In this document: piece after piece, positions 37,530 to 46,105 of the stretch
How positions within the stretch are numbered: the stretch's first letter is position 1
Layout: each line of letters opens with the position of its first letter
DNA from: CAYNKA01 sp964397655
GTDB taxonomy: Bacteria; Spirochaetota; Spirochaetia; DTKZ01
Length of the DNA: 64,000 nucleotides
Reading direction: 5' to 3'
NCBI GenBank assembly: GCA_964397655.1
Contig: CAYNKA010000001.1
Coordinates: 62,001 to 126,000, forward strand
Notes under the pieces: generated by a model
Seen by the model: the letters and a program-made list of their open reading frames with translations, nothing else
Databases searched by the model: none
What the model was told of the DNA's origin: nothing
Program-made: the position numbers and the translations under genes

Positions 37530-38024
37530 CTAACGTTCCTTAGGCTGCAAGAATTTCAACAAGCCGAGAAAGGCGAAGATGAACGGCGCCAGAACCACAT
37601 TGTAACCTATTTCGACGAGCGTTTTAAGCGAGAAAAACGAATACCCGGACAAGGACGTCTGGAAGAACGAAGATATGAAGGAAATCAATACTGCTTTTAC
37701 GATGGTTGCGATTCCGATCATCAGCATGGGCATCATTACTGCACCGATGAAAACGACACCGTGAGTGAAGCCGAAAACGAATCCCAGAAGGGTTTTGGTG
37801 AGAGCATGGAAGCCGAGCGGAGAAAGGCTGAGAAAATCCTCGAAAAGCCCTCCCGCGAAGCCGATCGTCTCGCCAACGATTTTGCCGTTCCTGTTCGAAA
37901 GAAACACCAGAGCAATCAACGATAAGTCGGGAATGATTCCCTGGATGGAGATGAAATGAAACACGGTGGATTGCAGGAGCACGAGGATAGCGAAGGTGAT
38001 CGTCGAGGCGATGTAGTGCATCAT
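37530..38024 (-). CDS. mreD: Rod-shape determining membrane protein MreD
   Basis: MreD is a small polytopic protein of the elongasome that contacts MreC. The 164-residue product has five or six hydrophobic segments and the MreD pattern PDLSLIALVFLSNRNGKIVGE near residue 33. The ATG overlaps the mreC stop (ATGA). The position between mreC and mrdA is canonical. Confidence 0.92.
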   Translation of the reverse strand: MMHYIASTITFAILVLLQSTVFHFISIQGIIPDLSLIALVFLSNRNGKIVGETIGFAGGLFEDFLSLSPLGFHALTKTLLGFVFGFTHGVVFIGAVMMPMLMIGIATIVKAVLISFISSFFQTSLSGYSFFSLKTLVEIGYNVVLAPFIFAFLGLLKFLQPKER

Positions 38025-38869
38025 TTCTTGGATCCCTTCTCGGTGTAGAGAATGAAAACGTATTCGAGCCTTGCGAAGTCGATTATAGGCTCGATTTCGA
38101 GTTCCAGGGAGGTATCGTAGTCGCGAGCATGGATCATTTTTACGGTCCCTATGTAAATGTCCGAAGGATACAGGGATTTGACGCCGGAAGTTATCACGAT
38201 GTCTCCGTACCGGATGTTGGAACGGGCGTAACGCTTCACGTACCGCATGACGACCGAATCTCCGCTGATCCCGTTCACGAGCCCCTCGTAACGGGACGAA
38301 AGGAGCCGGGCGGCGATATACGCGCTTGAATCGTAAAGAGGCTGGATCATCGATGAGTTGATCCCTACCTGGACGACCTTGCCTACAAGCCCCTGCCTGC
38401 CGTTCTGTACCGCGACGACGGGCATGTCTTTTTTCACGCCGTCCGCTCTTCCCTTGTTCACAGTCAGAGTGGCATGGTAGTTCTGGGGATCCTTGCCGAT
38501 TATTTTTGCCGGAATGTTCTGAAACTCGATGTCGTTGGAGAATTTGAGTATTTCCTTCAACTGTCGATTTTCCTCGATGAGAGTCTCATAATCCTTTTCT
38601 ATGCGTTCATATTCCTTGAGGCGCTCCAGAGCCGCGGCGTGCTCCCGTTTCAATTCGGAAAGGGTTCGTATGGAATTAACGGTTTCGGAAAAGAACGTCG
38701 AAACAGATGAAATGCCTTCCTGGAAAATGGAGAAAAAGGAAAGCCCGAGTTCCTTGGGCTTCAGGATGATCGTCCGCGTCGATAATCCGAGGGAAAAAAA
38801 ACAGAAAAGGACGTACGCGACCAATAAAGTACCGGACCTGTGTTTTGAGAAGAAATTCCTGTCGATCAT
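38021..38869 (-). CDS. mreC: Rod-shape determining protein MreC
   Basis: MreC is a bitopic periplasmic scaffold linking MreB, MreD and PBP2. The 282-residue protein has one N-terminal transmembrane helix (about 12-35), a coiled coil (about 60-110) and a beta-domain with the family pattern DKGRADGVKKDMPVV in slightly diverged form (NKGRADGVKKDMPVVA) and GLVGKVVQVG. It starts 15 bases after mreB and overlaps mreD by four bases. Confidence 0.95.
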   Translation of the reverse strand: MIDRNFFSKHRSGTLLVAYVLFCFFSLGLSTRTIILKPKELGLSFFSIFQEGISSVSTFFSETVNSIRTLSELKREHAAALERLKEYERIEKDYETLIEENRQLKEILKFSNDIEFQNIPAKIIGKDPQNYHATLTVNKGRADGVKKDMPVVAVQNGRQGLVGKVVQVGINSSMIQPLYDSSAYIAARLLSSRYEGLVNGISGDSVVMRYVKRYARSNIRYGDIVITSGVKSLYPSDIYIGTVKMIHARDYDTSLELEIEPIIDFARLEYVFILYTEKGSKK

Positions 38870-38884
38870 CGAACGTCCCGCGCT

Positions 38885-39928
38885 TTACGAATTAAGACGG
38901 TTGTAGATGTTACGCGTGTTGTTCATCCCTTTTGCATAGTCGAAGTACATCCCGGCGCCCAATGCGACGCAATTCAACGGATCTTCCGCGAGGATGACCG
39001 GAACGCCGGTCTCTTTCGAGATCAGCTTCGGGAAGCCCTTGAGAAGCGATCCTCCGCCCGTCATGACGATGCCTCGTTCCACGATATCGGCGGCGAGTTC
39101 GGGAGGAGTCTGGCCGAGCGTGCGTTTGATCTCCTCGACGATGGCGTTGATGGGTTCCTGGAGGGCTTCCCGGACTTCCACCGAATCGATCTCGAGCCTG
39201 CGGGGAAGTCCTGTGATCGCGTCGGTTCCCTTTATTTCCATTTTCTCGATTTTCTTGTCAGGAGATGCGTTGCCTATGGTCATCTTGAGGTTCTCGGCCG
39301 TCTGTTCGCCTATTATCAGGTTGTGGACGGTACGGACGTGCTTGATGATAGCTTCGTCGAATTCGTCACCGCCGAGACGGATGGCGTTCGTAACGACCAT
39401 GCCTCCGAGAGAGATGACCGAAATCTCGGTGGTACCTCCTCCGATATCGCATACCATGTGCCCCGCCGGCTCGAAGATCGGGATGCTGGCGCCTATGGCC
39501 GCGGCCAGTGATTCTTCGATGACCTTGACTTCGCGGGCTCCGGATTTGTAGGCGCTTTCCTCGACAGCGCGACGTTCGACCTCGGTGATGCAGGAAGGAA
39601 CCCCTATGACCATACGCGGTTTTACGAACCATTTCCTCGGCAACACCTTCGAGATGAAATAACGGATCATTTTCTCGGTCGTTTCCAGATCGGCGATGAC
39701 TCCGTCCCGGAGGGGGCGGATGGCGATGATGTCGCCCGGCGTTTTCCAGAGCATCCGTTTCGCTTCGGCTCCTACCGCGACCACCCGTTTCGTTCCGCGC
39801 TCGACTGCTACGACTGAAGGTTCGTTGATGACAATCCCCTTACCCTTTATATAAATGAGCGTATTGCATGTACCTAGATCTATCCCGATATCCGTTGAAA
39901 AAGCATTGAAAACTGTGCTTAACCCCAT
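38885..39928 (-). CDS. mreB: Actin-like cytoskeletal protein MreB
   Basis: MreB forms membrane-bound filaments that direct insertion of new wall material. The 347-residue protein has actin-family nucleotide motifs: phosphate 1 ([12 protein letters not shown], residues 15-26), phosphate 2 ([12 protein letters not shown], near 165) and the adenosine motif ([11 protein letters not shown], near 290). The membrane-binding N-terminal helix is present. GGAGG lies 4 bases before the ATG. In helical spirochaetes, MreB is needed for wall growth, while helical shape depends largely on flagella. Confidence 0.97.
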   Translation of the reverse strand: MGLSTVFNAFSTDIGIDLGTCNTLIYIKGKGIVINEPSVVAVERGTKRVVAVGAEAKRMLWKTPGDIIAIRPLRDGVIADLETTEKMIRYFISKVLPRKWFVKPRMVIGVPSCITEVERRAVEESAYKSGAREVKVIEESLAAAIGASIPIFEPAGHMVCDIGGGTTEISVISLGGMVVTNAIRLGGDEFDEAIIKHVRTVHNLIIGEQTAENLKMTIGNASPDKKIEKMEIKGTDAITGLPRRLEIDSVEVREALQEPINAIVEEIKRTLGQTPPELAADIVERGIVMTGGGSLLKGFPKLISKETGVPVILAEDPLNCVALGAGMYFDYAKGMNNTRNIYNRLNS

Positions 39929-39948
39929 ATGTCCTCCGCTGTACTGCC

Positions 39949-40899
39949 CTATTTATATAAACGACGCAAAGCTCCGAAATGATTAGGATCGATCCTGAGA
40001 GTTCTTCTCCAGAACGCCCTCGCTTTCAAATTGTCTCCCATGGCGAAGTATATTTCCCCTAGACAGAAATACGCGTCCGAACTCTGTGAATTGTTTTCGA
40101 GTATCTTCTGATACTGCTCTTCGGATTTCAGGTATTCCTTGTTCTGGAAATAGATGTCCCCCAACATGAATCTCGCTTTCTGAACGAGACGCGAGTCGCT
40201 CGATTTATTGATGGCCCGCATGAGATATTCCTCGCACGACGCTTTGTCGCCGAGCTGATAGTAGCTTTGGGCCACGGTGAGAAAAAGGAGGTCCGTCGGA
40301 GAGGACTCTATGGCTTTGAGGAAATATTTGAGGCTCTCCGCATGATTCCCGAGATTGGAATAGGCGAGTCCGAGGTACTCGTAGGAATCCTGACCGACAT
40401 ACTGTCGTTCGATCGAAGAGAGCATGTATTGAGCGGAGAGGTCGGCGTAATACATGCCCTTTTGATAATAGGCCTTGCCGAGCACGTAATCGACTTCACC
40501 GGAGAGGGGAATCCTATCGTGCAGTCGAGCTCGTCTGAGAGCGACGATGGCTTTTTCGATATGGGCGTTCTTTTCCTCAACGGTAGCCTGATTCACCGCA
40601 GTGTAGAAATGAGCGAATCCGTTGAAAATGAGATTGTACGAACTCATGGGTTTCTTTTCCAATAGACCATCCGTCACCTTGATGATTTCCTGATAATTCT
40701 TCGATTCCCACAAGGACAATACCTTTTTCCTTTCCGTCGAGTCGGAAGAAGGCATGTATTTGAAACCTTGCTTGACAAACCAAGAAACACCGGTACCAAG
40801 CAGTCCAGCGACACACAAAAAAAGAAAGATTTTTGCGATCCGCTTCCGTCTTCGCGACTTGTTCGGCATAAATCGGAAGCGTCCCCCTGGATATATCAT
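39949..40899 (-). CDS. Membrane-anchored TPR protein heading the mre operon
   Basis: The 316-residue protein has a basic N-terminus, one transmembrane helix (about 25-45) and a periplasmic or cytoplasmic part made of at least six TPR units between residues 80 and 310, such as [20 protein letters not shown] and [24 protein letters not shown] at 40899 has AGGA (40907-40910) 7 bases upstream; a second in-frame ATG at 40869 has poorer spacing. As the first gene after the operon promoter and before mreB, it may be an elongasome adaptor of spirochaetes, but I do not recognise a named family. Confidence 0.78.
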   Translation of the reverse strand: MIYPGGRFRFMPNKSRRRKRIAKIFLFLCVAGLLGTGVSWFVKQGFKYMPSSDSTERKKVLSLWESKNYQEIIKVTDGLLEKKPMSSYNLIFNGFAHFYTAVNQATVEEKNAHIEKAIVALRRARLHDRIPLSGEVDYVLGKAYYQKGMYYADLSAQYMLSSIERQYVGQDSYEYLGLAYSNLGNHAESLKYFLKAIESSPTDLLFLTVAQSYYQLGDKASCEEYLMRAINKSSDSRLVQKARFMLGDIYFQNKEYLKSEEQYQKILENNSQSSDAYFCLGEIYFAMGDNLKARAFWRRTLRIDPNHFGALRRLYK

Positions 40900-40923
40900 G
40901 AAACCGTCCTGGATATCTGAAAC

Positions 40924-40952
40924 ATTAAAAAGTTTTTTCCATAAAAAGTCAA
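40924..40952 (-). promoter_or_regulatory. Sigma-70-type promoter of the TPR-mre-rod operon
   Basis: On the minus strand, TTGACT (40952-40947), a 17-base spacer and TTTAAT (40929-40924) precede the TPR gene by about 25 bases. It could drive all seven genes down to the radical SAM gene, because no other promoter or terminator is seen inside. Confidence 0.75.
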
Positions 40953-41026
40953 TGTACTCATGGGGCCGTACGAGGGGGGGGCGGATGATAATTCTCTTTT
41001 CCGTCTTTTCTTTTGAACGGTCTTCG

Positions 41027-41035
41027 TGATATTAT
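41027..41035 (+). promoter_or_regulatory. Extended -10 promoter upstream of the first EF-G gene
   Basis: TGATATTAT matches the extended -10 pattern TGnTATnnT. No good -35 element lies at the right distance (TTGAAC at 41013 is too close), so it would rely on the extended -10. The start codon is 20 bases downstream with AGGAG at 41041-41045. Confidence 0.5.
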
Positions 41036-41054
41036 GCCCGAGGAGTAATCATAC

Positions 41055-43088
41055 ATGAAAATCGTCGGTCTCAGAAATATAGGAATCATGGCCCATATCG
41101 ATGCGGGAAAGACTACTACGACGGAACGTATACTTTTTTATACCGGGAAAAGTCACAAGATCGGAGAAGTGGACGACGGAGAGGCCACAATGGACTGGAT
41201 GGAGCAGGAGCAGGATCGCGGAATAACCATAACGGCCGCATCGACGACCTGTTTCTGGAAGGAACATCAGATCAACCTCATCGATACTCCCGGGCATGTG
41301 GATTTTACCGCTGAAGTTGAACGATCCTTGCGGGTGCTCGACGGAGCGATCGCTGTTTTCTGCGCAGTCGGAGGAGTGGAACCTCAGTCCGAAACCGTAT
41401 GGCGTCAATCGGACACGTACCATGTGGCACGACTCGCGTACATCAACAAAATGGACCGCATAGGTGCGGATTTCTTCGCCGTAGTGGAGGAAATAAAGAA
41501 GAAACTCGGGGCGAATCCCCTTCCCCTCCAGCTTCCTATCGGAAAAGAATCGGGGTTTTCCGGGATAATCGACCTCATCACGCAGGAGGAGATCCACTGG
41601 AACGTGGATACCATGGGGCTGGAATTCGAACGGATTCCGGTGAGGCAGGAACTGAGGCCACTGCTCGGTGAATGGCGTGAAAAGCTCATCGACGCCCTTT
41701 CCGGCTTTTCGGATGAGATCACGCAGCTCTATCTCGAAGGCAAGGAAATACCCACGGACATCCTCAAGAAGGCCGTACGAAAGGAGACGATCGCGAGAAA
41801 CATCGTTCCGGTACTGTGCGGCTCATCCCTGAGAAACCTGGGGGTACAGCCGCTGCTTGACGCCGTCGTAGACTATCTACCCTCGCCGGAGGAACTTCCA
41901 CCGGTGACAGGGCACCATTCCAAAAAGGAAAAGGACGTCGAAGTTCCGAGGGATCCGAAAGGATTTCCGCTCGCTCTCGTTTTCAAGATCCAGACGGACC
42001 GGGAGGCTGGTCCCCTGTCCTACATTCGCGTGTATTCCGGCGTTCTCAAGAACGGCACGATGGTGTACAACGTCAACAAGAAGAAGCGCGAACGGATCAA
42101 CCGTCTGGTTCGAATGCACGCCAACAGATCGGAACCGATGGACAGCGTCTCGGCGGGAGAGATCGCGGCCGTGATCGGTTTCAAGCTCGTACAGACGGGC
42201 GACACCATCGGCAGCGAGGGATTTCCGATACTTCTGGAGCGTATGCATTTCCCGGAACCGGTGATTTCCGTCTCCATAGAGCCGAAGACGCTTTCGGAAC
42301 GCAAGAAACTCCAGGAAGTGCTCGACAGCCTCGTGCGGGAGGACCCTACTTTCACCACCCGCGAAAACCAGGAAACCGGCGAACTCATCATTTCCGGAAT
42401 GGGCGAACTTCACCTGGACGTTCTCGTTACGCGGGTGATCAAGGATTTCAAGGTGGAGGCGCGGGTGGGGAAACCGCAGGTGACCTACCGGGAAAGCATT
42501 TCCAAAGCCGTCACCCATACGGAGAAATTTCATCGTGTCCTCGCCGGTAAGGATAACGACGCGGAAATCACGATCAGAGTGGAACCCCTCGCGCGGGGAA
42601 GCGGAAATCAGTTCCGGTCGGAACTGAGAAACGGCGATTTGCCGGACGACCTCGTCGAAGCGATAGAGCGCGGAATCAACGGAGCCTTCTCATCCGGCAT
42701 CATGTGGGGATATCCGGCCTACGACATCGGCGTGACGCTTCAGGGAGCGGTCTACAATCAGAACACCGCGACGCCCTTCGCCTTCGAGGCCGCGGCCTCG
42801 CTCGGTTTCGACAACGCGTGCCGACAGGGAGATCCGGTGATGCTGGAACCGATCATGGCGGTGGACGTGATCTGCCCGAAGGAATTTCTCGGTGAAGTCA
42901 TCAACAACATCTCGACCCGAGGAGGCGTCGTCCAGAGCCTCGATTCGAGACCGCAGGTCGAGCATATTCACGCAATGGCTCCGCTCGAGAGGATGTTCGG
43001 ATACTCGACGGCACTGAGAAGCATCACGCAGGGAAGAGGCACCTTCGCCATGGAATTCTCCCATTTCGAACGGAAGAACTCCAAATAA
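41055..43088 (+). CDS. Elongation factor G, spirochaete second type (EF-G2-like)
   Basis: The 677-residue protein is a complete five-domain EF-G. The P-loop is AHIDAGKTT, the switch II motif is DTPGHVDF with catalytic His81, the guanine motif is NKMD, and domain IV has the usual beta-alpha folds ending in [12 protein letters not shown]. Borrelia-type spirochaetes carry two EF-Gs, one for translocation and one for ribosome recycling with RRF. The N-terminal wording here resembles the recycling type more than the main translocase, but this assignment is by eye. It lacks the rpsL/rpsG/tuf neighbours of the classic fusA, which supports a specialised role. Confidence 0.85.
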   Translation: MKIVGLRNIGIMAHIDAGKTTTTERILFYTGKSHKIGEVDDGEATMDWMEQEQDRGITITAASTTCFWKEHQINLIDTPGHVDFTAEVERSLRVLDGAIAVFCAVGGVEPQSETVWRQSDTYHVARLAYINKMDRIGADFFAVVEEIKKKLGANPLPLQLPIGKESGFSGIIDLITQEEIHWNVDTMGLEFERIPVRQELRPLLGEWREKLIDALSGFSDEITQLYLEGKEIPTDILKKAVRKETIARNIVPVLCGSSLRNLGVQPLLDAVVDYLPSPEELPPVTGHHSKKEKDVEVPRDPKGFPLALVFKIQTDREAGPLSYIRVYSGVLKNGTMVYNVNKKKRERINRLVRMHANRSEPMDSVSAGEIAAVIGFKLVQTGDTIGSEGFPILLERMHFPEPVISVSIEPKTLSERKKLQEVLDSLVREDPTFTTRENQETGELIISGMGELHLDVLVTRVIKDFKVEARVGKPQVTYRESISKAVTHTEKFHRVLAGKDNDAEITIRVEPLARGSGNQFRSELRNGDLPDDLVEAIERGINGAFSSGIMWGYPAYDIGVTLQGAVYNQNTATPFAFEAAASLGFDNACRQGDPVMLEPIMAVDVICPKEFLGEVINNISTRGGVVQSLDSRPQVEHIHAMAPLERMFGYSTALRSITQGRGTFAMEFSHFERKNSK

Positions 43089-43142
43089 GGTCGGTGCGTT
43101 CGACCGGTTCTCTTCGGGAACCGGAGCGATCCAAAGATTTCC

Positions 43143-43171
43143 TTGACAACTACTCGGCCCGCCCATATAGT
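43143..43171 (+). promoter_or_regulatory. Sigma-70-type promoter of the second EF-G gene
   Basis: A perfect TTGACA (43143-43148), a 17-base spacer and TATAGT (43166-43171) lie in the 153-base gap between the two EF-G genes, giving a leader of about 64 bases. A small hairpin at 43104-43124 precedes it. Confidence 0.85.
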
Positions 43172-43241
43172 TGAATGGAAAAATTCTCTATGGGCATTTT
43201 CCATCCGAATCCCATGGACATGGAAATCGAAGGAGATTAGT

Positions 43242-45326
43242 ATGAGCTTCACCACCGAGAATATTCGGAACGTCGCCATTGCTGGACACGGCGGTACCGG
43301 AAAGACATCCTTCACGGAGCAGATCCTCTTCAACGGAGGTGTGATTCCGAAAGCGGAGACCGTCGAATCGGGCAGGACCGTCAGCGACTTCACCGACGAA
43401 GAAATAAGCCAGAAAATTTCCATTCGAACTTCCTTGACCAATATTCCCTGGGACGAAAAGAAAATAAATATCCTCGATACTCCCGGTTCCGCCGATTTTA
43501 TGGGAGAAGTAGCTGCGGCCTTCAGGGTCGCCGACATGGCTGTCGTAATGGTAGGAGCGAAGGCCGGCGTCCAGATAGAGACGATCAAGGTATGGAGACG
43601 GCTCGATGCGAGGAACATGCCGCGGATCGTGTTCATCAACAAACTGGACAAGGAGCCGGTCGATTACAGGCAGCTGCTCAACAACCTGAAGGAAAGGTTC
43701 AAGAAATCTTTCGTTCCCGTGACCATACCCATGGGTTCGGCGGGAGATTTCAAGGGAGTCATCAACCTCATCGAAGAGAAGGCTTACTTCACTCCGAAGG
43801 CCGGAGAGAAAGAGAAGCCTCAGGAAATCCCGGCTGATCAGAAGAGCAACGAGGAGGAGTTCCGCCAATTGCTCGTCGAATCGGCTGCTGAAGGCGACGA
43901 CGAACTCATGACGAAATTTTTCGATCAAGGAACATTGACCATCGACGAAGTGAAGAGGGGCATCTCGGAGGGTGTGATCGCGAACAAGGTGGTCCCCGTG
44001 CTGTGCGGATCGGCACTGCAGAATTCCGGGGTCACTTCGGTCCTGGACCTCATCGCAGCGGCATTCCCTTCGCCCGCTTCCGGTTCGGAAATCGTCACGG
44101 ACTCCGACGGGAAGGAGACTTCGATTCGGATTTCTGCCCAAGGTTCGTTCTCCGCATTCTGCTTCAAGACCACGATTGATCAATTTTCCGGCCAGCTTTC
44201 GTATTTGAAGGTGATTACGGGAAAATTGAGCCACGACATGGAAATGGTGAACCAGAGGGAGAACAAGAAGGAGAAGGTCGGAAAGGTGTTCCTGGCGCAG
44301 GGGAAAAAACTCACGGAAACGTCCGAAGTCGTCGCGGGCGATCTTTGCGTTTTGACGAAACTCGCGACGACCCACACGAACGACACGATCGCCTCGGCGG
44401 ACAAGCCGGTTAAATACAACCCCCTTCAGCTTCCGGTTCCCGTGCATTCCATTTCCGTCTCGGCAAAGGTCAAGAAGGACGAAGATAAACTCGCCCAGAT
44501 GCTGCAGCGAGCGGCCGAAGAGGACAAGACCTTCAAGATAACCTACAATACGGAAACGAAGGAAACCGTCATTTCCGGAATGGGCGAACTGCAGATCAAT
44601 ATGATCCTCTCGAGAATACGGGACGGTCAGAAGATCGAGATCGATACGAAGATTCCCAAGGTAGCCTACAGGGAAACGATAACCAAGGCCGCGGACGCCA
44701 TGTACCGGCACAAGAAACAGACCGGAGGCCACGGGCAATTCGCAGAGGTCTCCATCCAGATAAAGCCTTTGCCCAGAGGACAGCACTACTCCTTCGAGAA
44801 CGTGATCCGCGGCATGGCCGTGTCGAAGGGATTCATTCCCGGGATCGAAAAGGGCCTTCATGAGGCGATGGAAGGAGGAGTTCTCGCGGGTTATCCCGTC
44901 ATGGATGTGGGGGTCGCGCTCACGGACGGAAAGGAGCATCCGGTCGATTCTTCCGAAATGGCCTTCAAGCTCGCATCACGCGAGGCATTGAAGGCGGCGA
45001 TGGAGAAGGCGGGACCCGTTATTCTGGAACCGGTGATGAATCTGGTCGTCTTCGTAGAGGAACAGTACCTCGGAGACGTCCTTTCCGACCTGAGCTCGCG
45101 GCGCGGACGCGTGCTGGGGCAGGATATCCTCGGTGGAGGAATCGCGGAGGTGAAAGCTCAGGTGCCGCAGGCGGAACTGCTCCGGTATGCCATAGACTTG
45201 AAGGCGATGACGTCAGGGACTGGCACGTTCGAGGCCGAATTCGACCATTACAGCCCAGTAACCGGAAAAATCGCCGACGACATCATCAAGGCGTCGAAGG
45301 AGGCGAAGGCAGCCGACGCGCATTGA
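43242..45326 (+). CDS. EF-G-like translational GTPase lacking the catalytic histidine
   Basis: This 694-residue protein keeps the five-domain EF-G layout, but its P-loop is GHGGTGKTS and its switch II reads DTPGSADF, with Ser83 in the place of the catalytic His of EF-G. NKLD is the guanine motif. Domain IV contains HKKQTGGHGQFAEV and the C-terminus SGTGTFEAEFDHYSPV. These features match the divergent EF-G II class, whose members include weakly or differently active GTPases of uncertain role. AAGGAGAT precedes the ATG at 43242; the frame extends upstream but across the promoter. A clear terminator follows. Confidence 0.88.
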   Translation: MSFTTENIRNVAIAGHGGTGKTSFTEQILFNGGVIPKAETVESGRTVSDFTDEEISQKISIRTSLTNIPWDEKKINILDTPGSADFMGEVAAAFRVADMAVVMVGAKAGVQIETIKVWRRLDARNMPRIVFINKLDKEPVDYRQLLNNLKERFKKSFVPVTIPMGSAGDFKGVINLIEEKAYFTPKAGEKEKPQEIPADQKSNEEEFRQLLVESAAEGDDELMTKFFDQGTLTIDEVKRGISEGVIANKVVPVLCGSALQNSGVTSVLDLIAAAFPSPASGSEIVTDSDGKETSIRISAQGSFSAFCFKTTIDQFSGQLSYLKVITGKLSHDMEMVNQRENKKEKVGKVFLAQGKKLTETSEVVAGDLCVLTKLATTHTNDTIASADKPVKYNPLQLPVPVHSISVSAKVKKDEDKLAQMLQRAAEEDKTFKITYNTETKETVISGMGELQINMILSRIRDGQKIEIDTKIPKVAYRETITKAADAMYRHKKQTGGHGQFAEVSIQIKPLPRGQHYSFENVIRGMAVSKGFIPGIEKGLHEAMEGGVLAGYPVMDVGVALTDGKEHPVDSSEMAFKLASREALKAAMEKAGPVILEPVMNLVVFVEEQYLGDVLSDLSSRRGRVLGQDILGGGIAEVKAQVPQAELLRYAIDLKAMTSGTGTFEAEFDHYSPVTGKIADDIIKASKEAKAADAH

Positions 45327-45356
45327 CGAAGAATTCCACATGGGAAATCGTATCTG

Positions 45357-45388
45357 AAGGAACGGTCGACGCGCCGTTCCTTTTTTTT
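45357..45388 (+). terminator. Intrinsic terminator after the second EF-G gene
   Basis: Stem AAGGAACGG (45357-45365) with CCGTTCCTT (45374-45382), 8-base loop, and eight consecutive T residues from 45381. It sits in the 64-base gap before the convergent trmB. Confidence 0.9.
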
Positions 45389-45390
45389 CG

Positions 45391-46086
45391 CTATGAAGAA
45401 CTGTTCGTGCTTTTCGTGAAAACGAGCTCCCGTATCGGTCGGTTCGCCTTCTTTCCCTTTCCTTCGAAGGAGGTTTCCGGTCGCCAAAGTTGGGGAGGAG
45501 CATAACCGTCGTGAGGATTCCGCAGCTCCGGAACCTGCGACAGGACTTCGAGCATACGGATCGCATAGTCCTCCCAATCGGTAACGAGATAGAGGTAACC
45601 TCCGACCTTAAGCCGTGAGGCGAGGATTCTCGCGAAGCTCGGAGAAATGAGCCTGCGCTTGTGATGCTTTTTCTTCGGCCAAGGATCCGGAAAAAAGACG
45701 TGAATTCCGTCGAGGCTTTCCTGCGGCAGGCCGCTCGAAAGAAGCGGGATCGCATCATCGTGCACGATGCGCAGGTTCTCGATTCCCCTCTTCTCGATTT
45801 CCCAGAGAAGCTTGCCGACGCCGGGGGTATGTACCTCGACTCCGAGATACCCGATCTCCGGGTGGGCTTCTGCGATTATGGCCGTCGTAGTTCCCATGCC
45901 GAAACCGATTTCGAGGATGACTCGCTCCTTTCCGGGAAAAACTCTGCCGAGATCGATCTCGGTTCCATCTTGCCACGGCAGGCAGTAGACGGAATGGAGC
46001 CGTTCAAGCGCGTCCCTCTGGGCCTTCGTCATCTTCCCCTGACGCCTGACGTAACTTCTTATGTAAGATCCGTGATTCGACTTCAT
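45391..46086 (-). CDS. trmB: tRNA (guanine-N7-)-methyltransferase
   Basis: TrmB methylates G46 in the variable loop of many tRNAs using SAM. The 231-residue protein has the SAM-binding motif EIGFGMGTTT (near residue 58), the acidic strand end GVEVHTPGVG, and the family signature FFPDPWPKKKHHKRRL (near residue 132) followed by TDWEDYA. The ATG at 46086 has AGGA 5 bases upstream. An in-frame GTG at 46131 would overlap mfd by 26 bases and adds non-conserved residues. It lies 19 bases after mfd in the same direction. Confidence 0.95.
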   Translation of the reverse strand: MKSNHGSYIRSYVRRQGKMTKAQRDALERLHSVYCLPWQDGTEIDLGRVFPGKERVILEIGFGMGTTTAIIAEAHPEIGYLGVEVHTPGVGKLLWEIEKRGIENLRIVHDDAIPLLSSGLPQESLDGIHVFFPDPWPKKKHHKRRLISPSFARILASRLKVGGYLYLVTDWEDYAIRMLEVLSQVPELRNPHDGYAPPQLWRPETSFEGKGKKANRPIRELVFTKSTNSSS

Positions 46087-46105
46087 GCCGGTCCTGCCCT
46101 GCCCT

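Noticed and set aside
36087..37925. A 612-codon open frame antisense to mrdA and mreD
   Set aside because: It crosses two certain genes and has no motif; it reflects codon bias.
43104..43124. Hairpin CCGGTTC/GAACCGG between the EF-G genes
   Set aside because: It has no T tract, so I do not call it a terminator; a weak transcription or mRNA-stability role is possible.
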